A stretch of 64,000 nucleotides of DNA from Pomphorhynchus laevis (Eukaryota; Acanthocephala; Palaeacanthocephala; Echinorhynchida; Pomphorhynchidae), in assembly GCA_012934845.2 (NCBI GenBank), contig WNNJ02003544.1, positions 62,001 through 126,000 of the forward strand, in the 5' to 3' direction. The position numbers and the translations under genes are program-made. Under the pieces are notes generated by a model. The model saw only the letters and a list, made by a program, of their open reading frames with translations. It was not told where the DNA came from and searched no databases. Each line of letters begins with the position of its first letter. The first letter of the stretch is position 1. This document shows, one piece after another, positions 47,057 through 57,716 of this stretch.

Positions 47057-49954
47057 ATGGCGCTCCATCTCTCCTATGTGTCTTCTCCACTAGACTCTTT
47101 CGCCACAACACACGGTTTCCGCCTCGGTCTCCTCAACACTAGATCTATTCTCAATAAATCCGATCTTATCCTCAACCTATTCACCAAGCAATCCATCGAT
47201 CTCTTCTGCCTCACCGAATCCTGGCACTCAGATTCCGACGACCTTTCCATTCGCCGTCTGCTCTCTGCCGGTTGCTCCCTAGTCGAATCCGCCCGCCCCC
47301 TCAGATCATGCCCTTCTAAATTCTCTAATCATGGCGGCATCGTCGCATTCGCGCGTCACCCCGCGTCTCTTCGCAAAATCAATCCCCATTTCAGTCCTTG
47401 CTCTTTTGAATTGCTCACTTGTCGTTATTCTAACCCGATCACTCTAGATCTCGCCATTGTATACCGTCCTGGTTCATCAGCTCCTACAGCCTTATTTTTT
47501 ACCGAACTCGCTGACCTCTTTTCTCATTGTTCTTTGTCCTCAATCCCTTCACTCGTTCTAGGCGACTTCAATATCCGCCTTGACCGCCCCTCTTCCATGG
47601 ATTCCACCCGGTTCATCAACATTATATCCAACTACAACTACAAACTAATCTCCACTGCTCCCACGCATATCCTTGGTGAGGCACTCGACATCATCGCTGT
47701 CCCCGATCATTTTGCTGCCTACACCTCACTGTCCATCTCTGATCCTGGTCTATCCGATCACTTTCTTATCACCCTTGATCTCACTCACAACCACACCCCT
47801 CCTCACACACCTACAATCCTACGTCGCACTTGGAGAAATCTTGACCTCTCCCTTCTCCGCTCTGCCTTACTCAAATCGTCTCTATTATTACCCACAATAA
47901 CACATTCATCTCCTCACGATCTCGCCTTTCTTTTCGACTCTGAACTCACATCCACTTTCAATATTCTCTTGCCCTTCAAGTCTCACCCACACCGTCGATT
48001 GCACCGTGCCCCATGGTTTGACATCCAATACCTACTATCAAAGCGTCGACTCCGCCATGCTTTTCGAGTCTATCACCGCTCTCTCAGACGCGATTTCCGC
48101 TCGATCACTCCGTCTTTCCGTGATTCCTATCTTGCTCTTCGCCGGTCTCATCTCCACCTACTACGTACCAAATGCAACTTATTCTGGCAGCATAAATTCA
48201 TCACTACATTCAACTCTAAGGCTCTCCGGCATACTTTTAACTCAATCCTGGCTCGCTCTTCTTCGCCATGCAACATCGATGCCAATGATTATTCGTCATT
48301 TCTCCAGACTAAAGTATCCACGTTGCTCTCTCACACCCCGGTCTCCATCCTATCCTACTCTGCCAAGTCTAGCCTCATCCTTCCGGAACTATTTCATCTT
48401 CTCCCTATCTCACCTACAGAAGTATCATCTGTCCTCATGTCCTTCCCCAACAAAACCTCACATGCCGATTCCCTGCCTACTCACATATTAAAATCTATAT
48501 GCTCATCGATATCCCCATTTCTCACAACCTTGTTTAACTCGTCCATCCGCAGTCGTATCTTCCCTTTACACTGGAAATCCGCAATCGTTCGTCCCCTCCT
48601 TAAGAAACAATCGCTCGACCCCTCCCTTCCTTCTAGCTATCGCCCCATTTCACTACTCCCTACTCTTTCTAAGCTCTTAGAACGCCTCATCTTAATACAG
48701 ATCAACGCTTATCTCTCCTCATCCAATCTGTAACCTCCTTTCCAATCCGCTTTCCGCTCTAATCACTCCACAGAAATCGCATGCATAAAAGTGTACAACG
48801 ACTTACTCATTTCTCGAGACAAGGCTCTATATAGTGTTCTCATCTCCCTCGACCTCTCCTCCGCATTCGACATTGTCGACCACTCCGTCCTCCTTTCTCG
48901 CCTTCGTTATGATTACGGCTTTTCTTCCTCCTCCGTAGCATGGTTTGCCTCATATCTATCCGACCGTTCCTTTCGCGTCTGTTCTAATTCATCATCCTCC
49001 CCTCCCATCTCTATTTTTTACGGGGTTCCACAAGATTCAGTCCTAGGTCCGCTCCTTTTCTCTCTTCTGCTTTGCGATCTCTCTCCGTTTATCAAACCTT
49101 ACTCCTTTAACGTCATGCAATACGCCGATGACATCCTCATCTATGCTCATGCACCCGCACATCGCATACACGATATCGGCATTTCTGCCTCCAACTGTCT
49201 TTCTTCTATCTACAAACGTCTCTCCAATCTCCATCTCGTTCTAAACACTGAAAAGTCTAAAATAATGTGGATCCTCCCCCGTAAACCAAACATATCTCCT
49301 CCCACTGTATATTTTGCTTCATCGATCATCCCCATAGTCCACAATCTCACTTTCTTAGGCTTCCATTTCGATGATCACCTTTCCCTTAAACCCTTCGTCC
49401 GTGACAAGGTCCGCTCATCTAACTTAATTCTCCGTGACATCCGCCGTATCCGCCCCCTTATCGACTTCCGTTCTTGTACGTCTCTTCTTTCATCGCTTCT
49501 TTTCCCTAAAATCGATTACTGCCTTAGCCTTTTCGCCAATTCTCCAAAATCCATCATCCTACCGCTACAACGAATAATCAACACTGCCGTTCGAGTGCTC
49601 TTTCGTCTCCGTCGCTTCGACCACCCATCCACATATTTTGCCCAACTCACCTGACCCACCATCCACATAAGTATCAAACTCCGTTTTCTTCTCGTTACTT
49701 TTCGTCTCATCGCTGTCGGCTCCCCATCGTTCATCAACCTTCCTTTCTTAGACGACACTCGCCCCACCTCGCTATCGCTGCGTTCCCGTCATACCCTCTT
49801 ACTCCACGTTCCTAATTACTCCAACAACTACGGTCTCCGATCCTTCCTCGTCGCCGCCTCACCTGCATGGAATCAACTACCTCTCGACGTCCGCCGCGCC
49901 CCCTCCTTTATAACATTCAAACACCTCCTCCGTTCACACCTTCTCGACACCTGA
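47057..49954 (+). pseudogene. LINE E ORF2: endonuclease and reverse transcriptase, two in-frame stops
   Basis: The 965-codon frame has two stops only (TAA 48731-48733, TGA 49652-49654). The apurinic-type endonuclease (codons ~15-240) shows LGLLNTRSILNKSD, FCLTESWH, LVLGDFNIRLD and GLSDHFLITLDL. The linker has HRAPWFDIQYL. The RT (codons ~480-800) shows SSYRPISLLPTLSKLLER, ISLDLSSAFDIVDHS, the turn GVPQDSVLGPLLF (family GVPQGS) and the catalytic MQYADDILIY. The C-terminus ends FKHLLRSHLLDT, typical of L2-type elements. The enzyme nicks DNA and copies its own RNA at the nick. The stops replace a Tyr-like position (cf. LYPSFQSAF in family A) and a Trp (SWPTIH in the 57.8-kb copy). Confidence 0.9.
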
Positions 49955-50032
49955 TTTACAGTTTTGTTGTGGTCATGTAAGCGTGCGCTGACACGCATTT
50001 GCCACGTTAAAATAAATCTTTGTTTTTTTTCA

Positions 50033-50172
50033 AAGAACGATGGGTTAGACTTATTCAAAGATCTATTCAATTTGGCATGGAAGCCCTCACATGGATTGTT
50101 TATTATATCATTAAAGTTGCTGTTATGAGACCATTCGTCTCTGCTAAGTCCGAATTTTGTGAAACAAGGCAC
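50033..50172 (-). pseudogene. MULE/FLYWCH-type transposase C-terminal fragment
   Basis: The minus strand reads NNPCEGFHAKLNRSLNKSNP followed by SFFE. This matches the TNNxxEGxHxxLNRxxxxxHP signature at the C-terminal end of MULE-like transposases and FLYWCH-associated proteins. The fragment is cut on its left by the 3' end of LINE E. No other part of the gene was recognised to the right. Confidence 0.5.
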
Positions 50173-50982
50173 GTATTAGATACATAATTTAGAATCTTGG
50201 ATCTACTTTAATTCTTGGATCTACTCTTGGAATCTTATCATTTATTGTTTAACTATCCTTTATCAATAAGATAAATGGGTATTAGATCAAGGGTTCTAAT
50301 CAACTGGAAGGCCAATTTAAAATAATAATTTTAATTAAATAGTGTTCTTAGCCCAAGGCTGTTTAGCTTCCTCATCAGACATTATTCGAAGTAAAAAACA
50401 ACCACTGATAGAAGCCGTCAGGAATTTCTCTCCATTATAGAGAAAATTGATATATTTGCTTTTTAATATCTCCAACAACTTTCTTAGCATATAAACATAT
50501 GCATATTCTTTTTTGAGGATATAAAACTAAATACCAAAGAAAGAGCTTGCCATTAGCAACGCCATGTATTATATATAATTGGTAAAACTCGGAGAAGAAG
50601 ACTTAAATGTGCTATCTATAAAAATACGAAGGGAATTAAAACCCGAAAAATCTTATTAAATGTCAACATTGCCGATTATCACTGTATTAAGTCTTCTTCA
50701 AAACTTTTATGCATAAGACAATCGACACCATCTTGCCTTAGAAACTATTCTTTTTTAATACTTCAAAAAATGTTTTTGGTCGATTAAGGATAAAACATGA
50801 TTTTCGGGCGGAAGATAAAGGTGACCACACTTGAATACTTATGAATATTAGGCTTAATATTTTAATAATCGAGTTCCTTACAAAACGAACTCCAACATCG
50901 CATTATCATACAAGGAACGTGCACCAAGAAGGAGATCAACGAATATCAAATCACTCAGCTTATCTTTAAACAACATCATTAT
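50173..50982. other. No gene seen
   Basis: AT-rich sequence between the MULE-like fragment and the SINE compound. It may contain the decayed remainder of the transposase gene, but I find no motif. Confidence 0.4.
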
Positions 50983-51965
50983 TTACTATTTTGAATATTG
51001 CATACACGAGCCGCTATTCTTCACTGGTCGGTTTGATATTATCCTCGTGTGGTTGTTTAAATCCTATCAGCATCACTGTACACTACAATCAGCGTGGGTG
51101 GACATCATCAGCACAATTAATGTTTTCTATATTTGGTGTGGGCGGTAACTAATATTCGCCATTCGAATCCACCACACACCGATTTTTTATTCCGTTCTTA
51201 TACGAAATGTTCACTGGACAGTAAACCGTAAGCTGTCTTTTTACTATTGTGAATATTGCATACACGAGCCGCTATTCTTCACTGATCGGTTTGATATTAT
51301 CCTCGTGTGGTTGTTTAAATTCTATCAGCATCACTGTACACTACAATCAGCGTCGGTTGACCTCATCAGCAGTGAGCCCACGCCTACATTTCGTGTTTCT
51401 GTCCTTTTACTGATTCCTTGTCGCCGAAATGCTGGTTTATATTTGGCTTATATACCAAATTACACAATTAATGTTCTATATTTGGTGTGGGCGGTAACTA
51501 ATATTCGCCATTTGAATCCACCACGCACCGATTTCATACTCCGTTCTTATACGAAATGTTCACTGGACAGTAAACCGTAAGCTGTCTTTTTTACTATTGT
51601 GAATATTGCATACACGAGCCGCTATTCTTCACTGGTTGGTTTTGATATTATTTTCGTGTGGTTGTTTCAATCCTATTACGAAATATGAAATTCTGAACGG
51701 AATATGAAATCGGTGCGGGTGGATTCGAATGGCGAATATTAGTTACCGCCCACAACAAATATAGAACACATTAATTGTGTAATTTGGTATATAAGCAAAA
51801 TATAAACCAGCATTTCGGCGACAAGGAATCAGCAGAAGCAGTAAATGGACCGAAACACGAAATGTAGGCGTGGGCTCACTGCTGATGAGGTCCACCCACG
51901 CTGATTGTGGTGTACAGTGATGATGATAGGATTTAAACAACCACACGAGGATAATATTAAAATAT
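50983..51965. mobile_element. Compound of SINE-like units: two and a half direct, one inverted
   Basis: TTGAATATTGCATACACGAG or a close variant begins units at about 50983, 51237 and 51589. The first unit lacks ~100 bases present in the second. From ~51685 to 51965 the sequence is in reverse order. Each fuller unit has a B-box-like GGATTCGAAT and a structured core. In the inverted unit the core is GGACC-GAAAC (51847-51856) and CTGATGA-GGTCC (51882-51893) on the plus strand. The terminal ATTATCCTCGTGTGGTTGTT block occurs at both outer ends in opposite orientation. The family is related to the SINE at 55.1 kb. Confidence 0.65.
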
Positions 51966-52029
51966 CATTATTTGTTCTAAATCAGATTGTGTTTATTATT
52001 TACCAACTCAGTTTGGCAGAAAAAAATTA

Positions 52030-52620
52030 TTTTAACGTGGCAAATGCGTGCAAGCGCACGCTTACATGATCACAACAACAAACAAAAATGTAAATCCTAG
52101 GTCGGGAGGAGGTATTTGAATGTGATAAAAGAGATAGTTCGGCGGACGTCGAGAGAGAGTTGATTCCAGGCGAGTGGGGGCGGCGACGAGGAAGGATCGG
52201 AGACCGTAGTTGTTAGAATAATTGAGAACGAAGAGTAAGAGGATATGTCGGGAACGCAGTAATAGAGAGGTAGGACGAGTGCCGTCTAACAAAAATAGGT
52301 TGGTGAACGATGGAGAGCCGACAGCGATGAGACAAAAAGTTACGAGAAGGCAGAGTTTGATGTGGATGTGGATGGTAAGCCAACAGAGTTCATCAAGGTA
52401 TGTGGATGTGTGGTCGAAGCGACGGAGACGAAAGAGCAATTGAACGGCGGAGTTGATTATTTGTTGTAAGGTAGGACGATGGATTTTGGAGAATTTGCGA
52501 AAAGGTCGAGGCAGTAATCGATTTTAGGGAAAAGAAACGATGAAAGAAGAGACATACAGGAACGAAAGTTGATAAGGGGGCGGATACGGCGGATGTCAAA
52601 GAGAATTAAGTTAGACTCTA
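52030..52620 (-). mobile_element. LINE family E, 5'-truncated copy
   Basis: In reverse complement it starts within the RT C-terminal part (PLSTFVPVCLFFHRFF in a shifted frame; LRRFDHTSTYLDEL in another). It runs to the 3' tail with hairpin GCGTGCGCTTGCACGC at 52046-52061. A few frameshifts are present. It lies inside the 10.9-kb interval. Confidence 0.8.
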
Positions 52621-52659
52621 TTATTGCTTAATTATTTCGTGGTATTATTACGTGGTAAT

Positions 52660-52838
52660 AATACCAGGAAATCATATTAGTAGTTCCACCTAGGCACTAC
52701 TAGTTTGTAGTGCCATGTAATAAGTAGTGCCAGGCAATTATTAGTGCAACGTAATAAGTAGTGCCATGTGGTATTATTAATTAATAATACCACGTTATTA
52801 ATAGTGGTATTATATCGTATTATTACGATAATAGCATC
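52660..52838. repeat. Short palindromic repeats next to the right inverted end
   Basis: GTAGTGCCATGTAATAAGTA, GTAGTGCCAGGCAATTATTA and variants alternate with GTGGTATTATTA and TAATAATACCAC, so several small hairpins overlap. This subterminal structure has no counterpart next to the left end. Confidence 0.6.
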
Positions 52839-52914
52839 TGGAAGTAGTGGAATTTGGAAGTAGTGAATTTTGAAAGTAATGAAATTTGGAAGTAGTGAAA
52901 TTTGGAAGTAGCGA
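52839..52914 (-). repeat. Right inverted end: about five 16-bp tandem units
   Basis: TGGAAGTAGTGGAATT and variants repeat to GGAAGTAGCGA at 52914. This is the mirror image of the block at 42017-42113 and more diverged in its inner units. Confidence 0.85.
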
Positions 52915-52918
52915 CTAT

Positions 52919-54330
52919 TCAGGTATCTACTCATGTCATCGTCTTTCACTATTCAACGTCCGGACGATGTGTTAAATATCCTTGATTCTGACCTTTTTTA
53001 TACTCGACAACATTCTTACCTATCACTCTACACCTATCGAAAGTACTATTCACCATGGTTTACTCTGACTATCCTAGGTATTCATTTTTCTCCTTTATCA
53101 TCTTCTTTGTTCGATTTTCATCTTCCTGAACTCTTTCATCCTCACCTTTATTTGTCGACGAGGCATCTCGCGTAATTTTATCTTTACCTAGCAAAATATC
53201 TTCTGCTAATCATATTCCTACTAAAATTTTTGGTCATTCAACTTGCTCATTTCTTAACCTCAATATTTAACTCTAGCATTCGTAGTTACCCTTTTTTCTG
53301 CTTGGATATCCGTCATAGTTTGATCGCTATCCAAGAATCCCTCCGTTGATTTATTGCCGCCTTCCCCATATAACCCTATCTTTAGCCTTCCAAATGACTA
53401 AACTTAAACGTCTTGTATTATCCAGGTTAACATATATCTCTTTTTATCTAAACTCTATTCTCCTTTTCAATCTACTTTATTATACCATTCTACAGAGTTA
53501 ACCTTCAACAAAGTTTCTCTTACTTACTTATTGCTCGGGATAAGAAATTTTGCGGTGTCATAATTTTCTTTTACTTTTATTCTGCGTTTGACACTATTGC
53601 CATTCAATTCTCCTTCATCTCCTCCACCACAACTATGAATTTTCGTGTGCTATTGTATCATGGTTATTCTCTTGTCTCTTTAAACGACCTTTTCATGTAT
53701 ATTTAAATGCGTCTTTCTCTACCCATTCCTATCTCTGATGTGGCGCTCCTCAAATTTCTTGGGAGTTCACTTCGACAACTATATTTCCCTCGATCCATTT
53801 GTTCACGGCAAAACCCGATGTTGCAATCTCCTAGTTAGCGACTTTCGCCATGTCAGAAGCTCGTTTAATTTTAGCTTTGGTAACACTCTTATATCCATTC
53901 TATTTTGTCCTAAGATCACTATTACCTCAGTCCTTTTTGCTTTCTCTTCTAAATCCTCTCTTCTCCAGCACCTGGTGAATTCCGTCATGCGTATCCTTTT
54001 TTTGACTTTGCCGTTTTGATCACATTTCCGCTTACTTCGCTATAATCAACTGGCTAACTATGTAAAACCGTATTTTATGCTGTTCATTTGTATTACTGTT
54101 CGACTCTTTTCTCAAACTCGCCTTCTTATCTGCATATTCCTACACTGACCGAAACCTGCCTCACTTCCATAATTCTTCGTTCATACGACTCTCATCTTCT
54201 CCGTGTCATGTCATTTTCCTCGAACTGTGGCCGACGTTCCCTTTAAACTGCCCCTACTATTCTCTGAAATAAACTGCCTTCCGCCATCTTCTCAACCGCC
54301 CCTTTATCATCCTTCAAACATAGTATCAAT
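52919..54330 (+). mobile_element. LINE family A, right part of the interrupted copy
   Basis: From TCAGG onward the linker, RT remnants and C-terminal region of family A follow in order. Landmarks are YYSPWFTL near 53050, FLGVHFDNYISLDPFVHGKT near 53755-53815 and LPF/FDHIS near 54010-54030. The copy is strongly decayed, with many stops and frameshifts and a deletion of the YADD part. It aligns with the copy at 1-2330. Confidence 0.8.
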
Positions 54331-55070
54331 TTTTTAGTCCCTTAATAATTGATTTAATTATTCAAACTTTTTAAAACTCTCCTACACTCTCCCACACATC
54401 AGCACCAACCTATTGACTATGATCATATTTTCGTTCTGTTTGCTTTCATTCTTTGTTGTTGTAAAATTGTTCATTTGTAATATAGTGGACTCGTAAGTGG
54501 ATGTATATCTGTAAGTTTATATATATCTATATGTATATCTATAGCAACTTTAATAAACCTGTATTCAACAGCAGTTCATTCCGACAACCTTCCATCTTTA
54601 CTCTAATACATGATTTATTATTAATCAATTCATAAAAATTGATTTTTATAATAAAATTAGACATCTAAATTATAAAATATATTTATCTTTAAAATATATT
54701 AGGTATATCTAAATTATAAAATATTAAGATTAATTCCTATTATTATTTATAGGCAAATAACATTGACTGATCTGATTTATAGACATTTATGGAATGAAGA
54801 AAATCAAATGTTTTTCTCAGGAATATCCACTAAATGGGAGATAAATTTTTTGAGATAAAGTGTTATTGGAGATTAAGTATTATTGAAGAATACATTCCTT
54901 ATCGTTAGTTTTTGTGTTAATATCTCGCACATTTTTTATCTCGCACCTTTTCCAATTCACTTCCTTCGAATTGCCATAAAAGTTTTGTCTGAATCGTAAC
55001 GACCTTATGCCACATGATTTCTTAATGACACATGATTTCAACGGCGTAGATAATATATTCATATTTTTTT
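54331..55070. other. No gene; one Penelope-like repeat piece
   Basis: At 54600-54790 the CAATTCATAAAAATTGAT and TGACTGATCTGATTTATAG parts of the Penelope-like repeat are recognisable. The rest is AT-rich with unsupported short frames. Confidence 0.4.
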
Positions 55071-55077
55071 TCTTCTG

Positions 55078-55300
55078 ATTGTGGCACGACATTATCCTCA
55101 CAGGTATTGTTCCTATTCTTGATACAGCAGGACGCTACTAATCAGTCTGGATGGGTCTCATCAGCTGCTGACCCAGACCTACATTTCACGTTTCGACCCT
55201 TATTTTCTGCTTTCTCCGTACACTGGTGCTGATCGGATTCGAACTCAGGACGTCTGTATCGCGATTCAATGCTACATCCACTCAGCAGGCTGCTCCAGTG
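55078..55300 (-). mobile_element. tRNA-derived SINE with structured core
   Basis: On the minus strand the head reads GCAGCCTGCTGAGTGG, an A-box-like TAGCATTGAATCG and a B box (GAGTTCGAATCC). The core follows: GGGTC-GAAAC, a 25-base middle, CTGATGA-GACCC (plus-strand positions 55199 down to 55153). The tail ends ACCTGTGAGGATAATG. The core helix and motifs recur in the 51-kb units with compensating base changes. No target duplication was found. Confidence 0.7.
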
Positions 55301-55470
55301 GTGTAGATATACATTTCTGTATATTGCTTTTGGTAGGGGATCGTATTCTAACGATCTATTAGAAACCTACCTAGTTGTGTGATCCGCTAGCCGGATCACT
55401 GATTTTTCATGCTGCCACTTGCAATGAATGTTTTTAATTTAACTTGATTACATCTGTGAGCTGAAATTCT

Positions 55471-55557
55471 TCTGATTGTGGCACGTCATTATCCTCACAG
55501 GTATTGTTCCTATTCTTGATACAGCAGGACGTTTCTAATCAGTCTGGATGGGTCTGA
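55471..55557 (-). mobile_element. Truncated copy of the same SINE
   Basis: Only the 3' part is present, from the tail (CTTCTGATTGTGGCAC on the plus strand) to the GATGGGTCT of the core. The order and orientation match the element at 55078, 390 bases away. Confidence 0.7.
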
Positions 55558-55867
55558 TATTTATATTTACACTCACATCATATATATCACCCAATACATG
55601 AGAAGGATCCAATAGTTATTTCGTTAGTCCTCCGAACATAAAGCATGATTTAGTTTATTTTAATTTCCTTTGAAATTACTCATGGCAAAGTGTAAAACAA
55701 ACTATTAAAGCTCAAAGTAGATCAATCATCTAAACCAGATGGAATATCATTTGTATCAATTAAAAAATCTCTCATAATATAGCTTATACGTGCACGCACT
55801 TTAGATCACTCGTTGTGTCATAGAGTCTTTTCGTGTCAATGAATATCCTCAATTAAAAAAAAAGATT

Positions 55868-55915
55868 TATTTTTTACGTGGCAAATGCGTGCCGGCGCAC
55901 GCAATTCTAGTTAAT
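55868..55915 (-). mobile_element. Isolated LINE-type 3' tail
   Basis: The reverse complement has GCGTGCGCCGGCACGC (hairpin) followed by ATTTGCCACGT and AAATAAATC, the exact tail of family E. The sequence 5' of it (to about 56050) does not match family E ORF2, so another element seems to share this tail. Confidence 0.6.
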
Positions 55916-56059
55916 GTATCGAATAAGGTGAATTACTTAATTGCAGATCCAAGAGGGCAGAACGCGAGTCATCAAGATAAGCAAGGGGTAATTAGGATAA
56001 TGAGTGGCAAAATAGAAGACGGAAGGTAACAATACGCAAACGAAATTCAACACGAAGGT

Positions 56060-56330
56060 TAATTGTGGGCTCGAAAAAAACGCTTCATGCCGTAAATCAA
56101 CCATCTAAATAAACTACATTTCTCACGACATGGTTTAGACATAATCAATCCATCTTTACTAATTTACCTGTAGCTCGTCATATTGAAGCATAGTCGGTTG
56201 TTGATATTGCTTTTATAGACTTCACTAAGACATTTGATTTCATTAATCATCTAAATCTAATCTCGAGCTTATATCTCGTCATAATTGGCTTCGCTCGATC
56301 ACATCAACGCAATTGTGATTATGACTCATC
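56060..56330 (+). mobile_element. Decayed LINE reverse-transcriptase fragment
   Basis: A short stretch reads VVDIAFIDFTKTFDFINHLN, the RT motif that surrounds the first catalytic aspartate (xDFSKAFDxVxH in CR1/Jockey types). No other motif remains, and stops flank it on both sides. Confidence 0.5.
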
Positions 56331-57716
56331 AACCCATTTGATCCCATTTGCATTTAATTCTATAAATCATTTAATTCAATTAATTACGATTAATCATAAT
56401 TGTCAAAATTGCTATATTACGGTTTTGATTGTAACCTTGTACTATTCCTTTCAGATTCTAGCGATTCATGTAAAAATAACTATCACCGCACACTCGCGCG
56501 GAGCTTCTCATGAAAGTTTTGGACTTGCTCTGTTCACCTAATGGACTTTGCTTACAAAGCAAATTAATTGTTTTGATGATATCATGTCATACATCATTAA
56601 TATGATGTGTATATAATTTATATACATAATATATTATGTATATGTATATATACATCATTAATATCATATAATATGCATCATTAATATGAAGAGAGGGGAT
56701 TTATCATGTAATATTTGCATGATATTGTAAAATCTCACTTGAGCATTATCTCTAGCTTGTTATTAACTTTAATTTAGCTTTAAACCTTTAAACATGTTTT
56801 AATAACATGTTTTATAGAAAAAAGGTTTTGACTATTCTCAAAAACAACCAAATTATGATTTCTTCTGCAGCGTAGGATAGGATGAGTTTCTACGAATCCG
56901 ATCTTGAGAAAATCGTTTATATTTTAAATAAGTTGAATATGTGCTACTTTCCTAACGAATTATTAATTCTGCTTTTAACCAAGGCTAAAATCGTTTCCTT
57001 GCTACAGCACATCCTATTTTGGGCTTGTAGTTTCTAGATTTTGTTTCGAGATTTTGTTATGATCATATAAAATTTAGTAAAAACTAAACAGAACACTGAA
57101 AATTAAATTTTTGATCCAGGGTCCGATTAATATTCGGTTTGATATGATGTATATTTGGGACTATCAACTTCAAACTTAATAATTTAATATGAAAGAAATA
57201 TTATTAAAAACGTTATGCGAAATATCGAAGCAAGTTTATGAATTACATATAATTTTTTAATCAGAATCGTTTAGGTTCTTTTTTCTCGATATCACTTTGA
57301 TTTCAGGTTTAAAGTGATAGATATTGTCATCACATGGACTGTCTTTGAAACAGCAGCAATCCTCTAGTGTCTATGTAACAAAAGTATTTATAAAATGTAT
57401 GATCATCGCACGACATGTTTTAAGAAACGGTAATCTTTATTAAATTTGCTTTCATATCGCACTTGAGAAGGCATTAATTCTCTATCACTCACCGGCGTTG
57501 TCGTTGGCTGTTCCGAATTGGCTGACCGCTTAGCCAATTAATAGAATGATTTCCCTGAGTGTATCGTGAAATCGAGCTAAAATACATTTTTCAGAAACAT
57601 ACCTAAATCTTGCTTGTGATTGAACAATTTGTTTTGTTTTCTTTTATTATCGTTAGCGTTACTGGACTTGATGTAGCTCGTTGAATCCTCCATTAAATAA
57701 TAATCTTCATCAAAAT
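56331..57716. other. No gene seen
   Basis: AT-rich sequence with an AT-dinucleotide-rich patch (ACATCATTAATATGATGTGT and similar, 56585-56695). Nothing coding is supported. Confidence 0.5.

Larger units (their letters stand above)
45830..50020 (+). mobile_element. L2-like LINE (family E), nearly intact
   Basis: The 5' region has four 13-bp repeats. ORF1 (46042-47016) and ORF2 (47057-49954) follow 40 bases apart. The 3' UTR is short, ending CATGTAAGCGTGCGCTGACA, CGCATTTGCCACG, TTAAAATAAATC and a T-rich end. There are only three in-frame stops and no frameshift over 3.9 kb of coding sequence, so it is the best preserved LINE in the window. Base composition is far more GC-rich than the surroundings. 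The right end is inserted in a MULE-like fragment. Truncated relatives lie at 33.6, 41.6, 52.0 and 57.7 kb. Confidence 0.9.
42017..52914. mobile_element. 10.9-kb interval bounded by tandem-repeat inverted ends
   Basis: Both ends are arrays of the same 16-bp unit in opposite orientation, with a 26-bp perfect terminal match. Outside them the two halves of one family A LINE face each other, each with TCAGG at the junction (42010-42014 and 52919-52923), which looks like a 5-bp target duplication. The interval now holds other retroelements (LINE B, a hairpin element, LINE E, a SINE compound, an antisense LINE E fragment). I see no transposase that would belong to the carrier itself, apart from a short MULE-like fragment at 50.0-50.2 kb. 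It may be a foldback-type or non-autonomous DNA transposon swollen by later insertions. Confidence 0.6.

Noticed and set aside
42017-52914. The 10.9-kb interval as a Polinton/Maverick
   Set aside because: No DNA polymerase, capsid, packaging ATPase or retroviral-type integrase is visible, and the apparent duplication is 5 rather than 6 bases.
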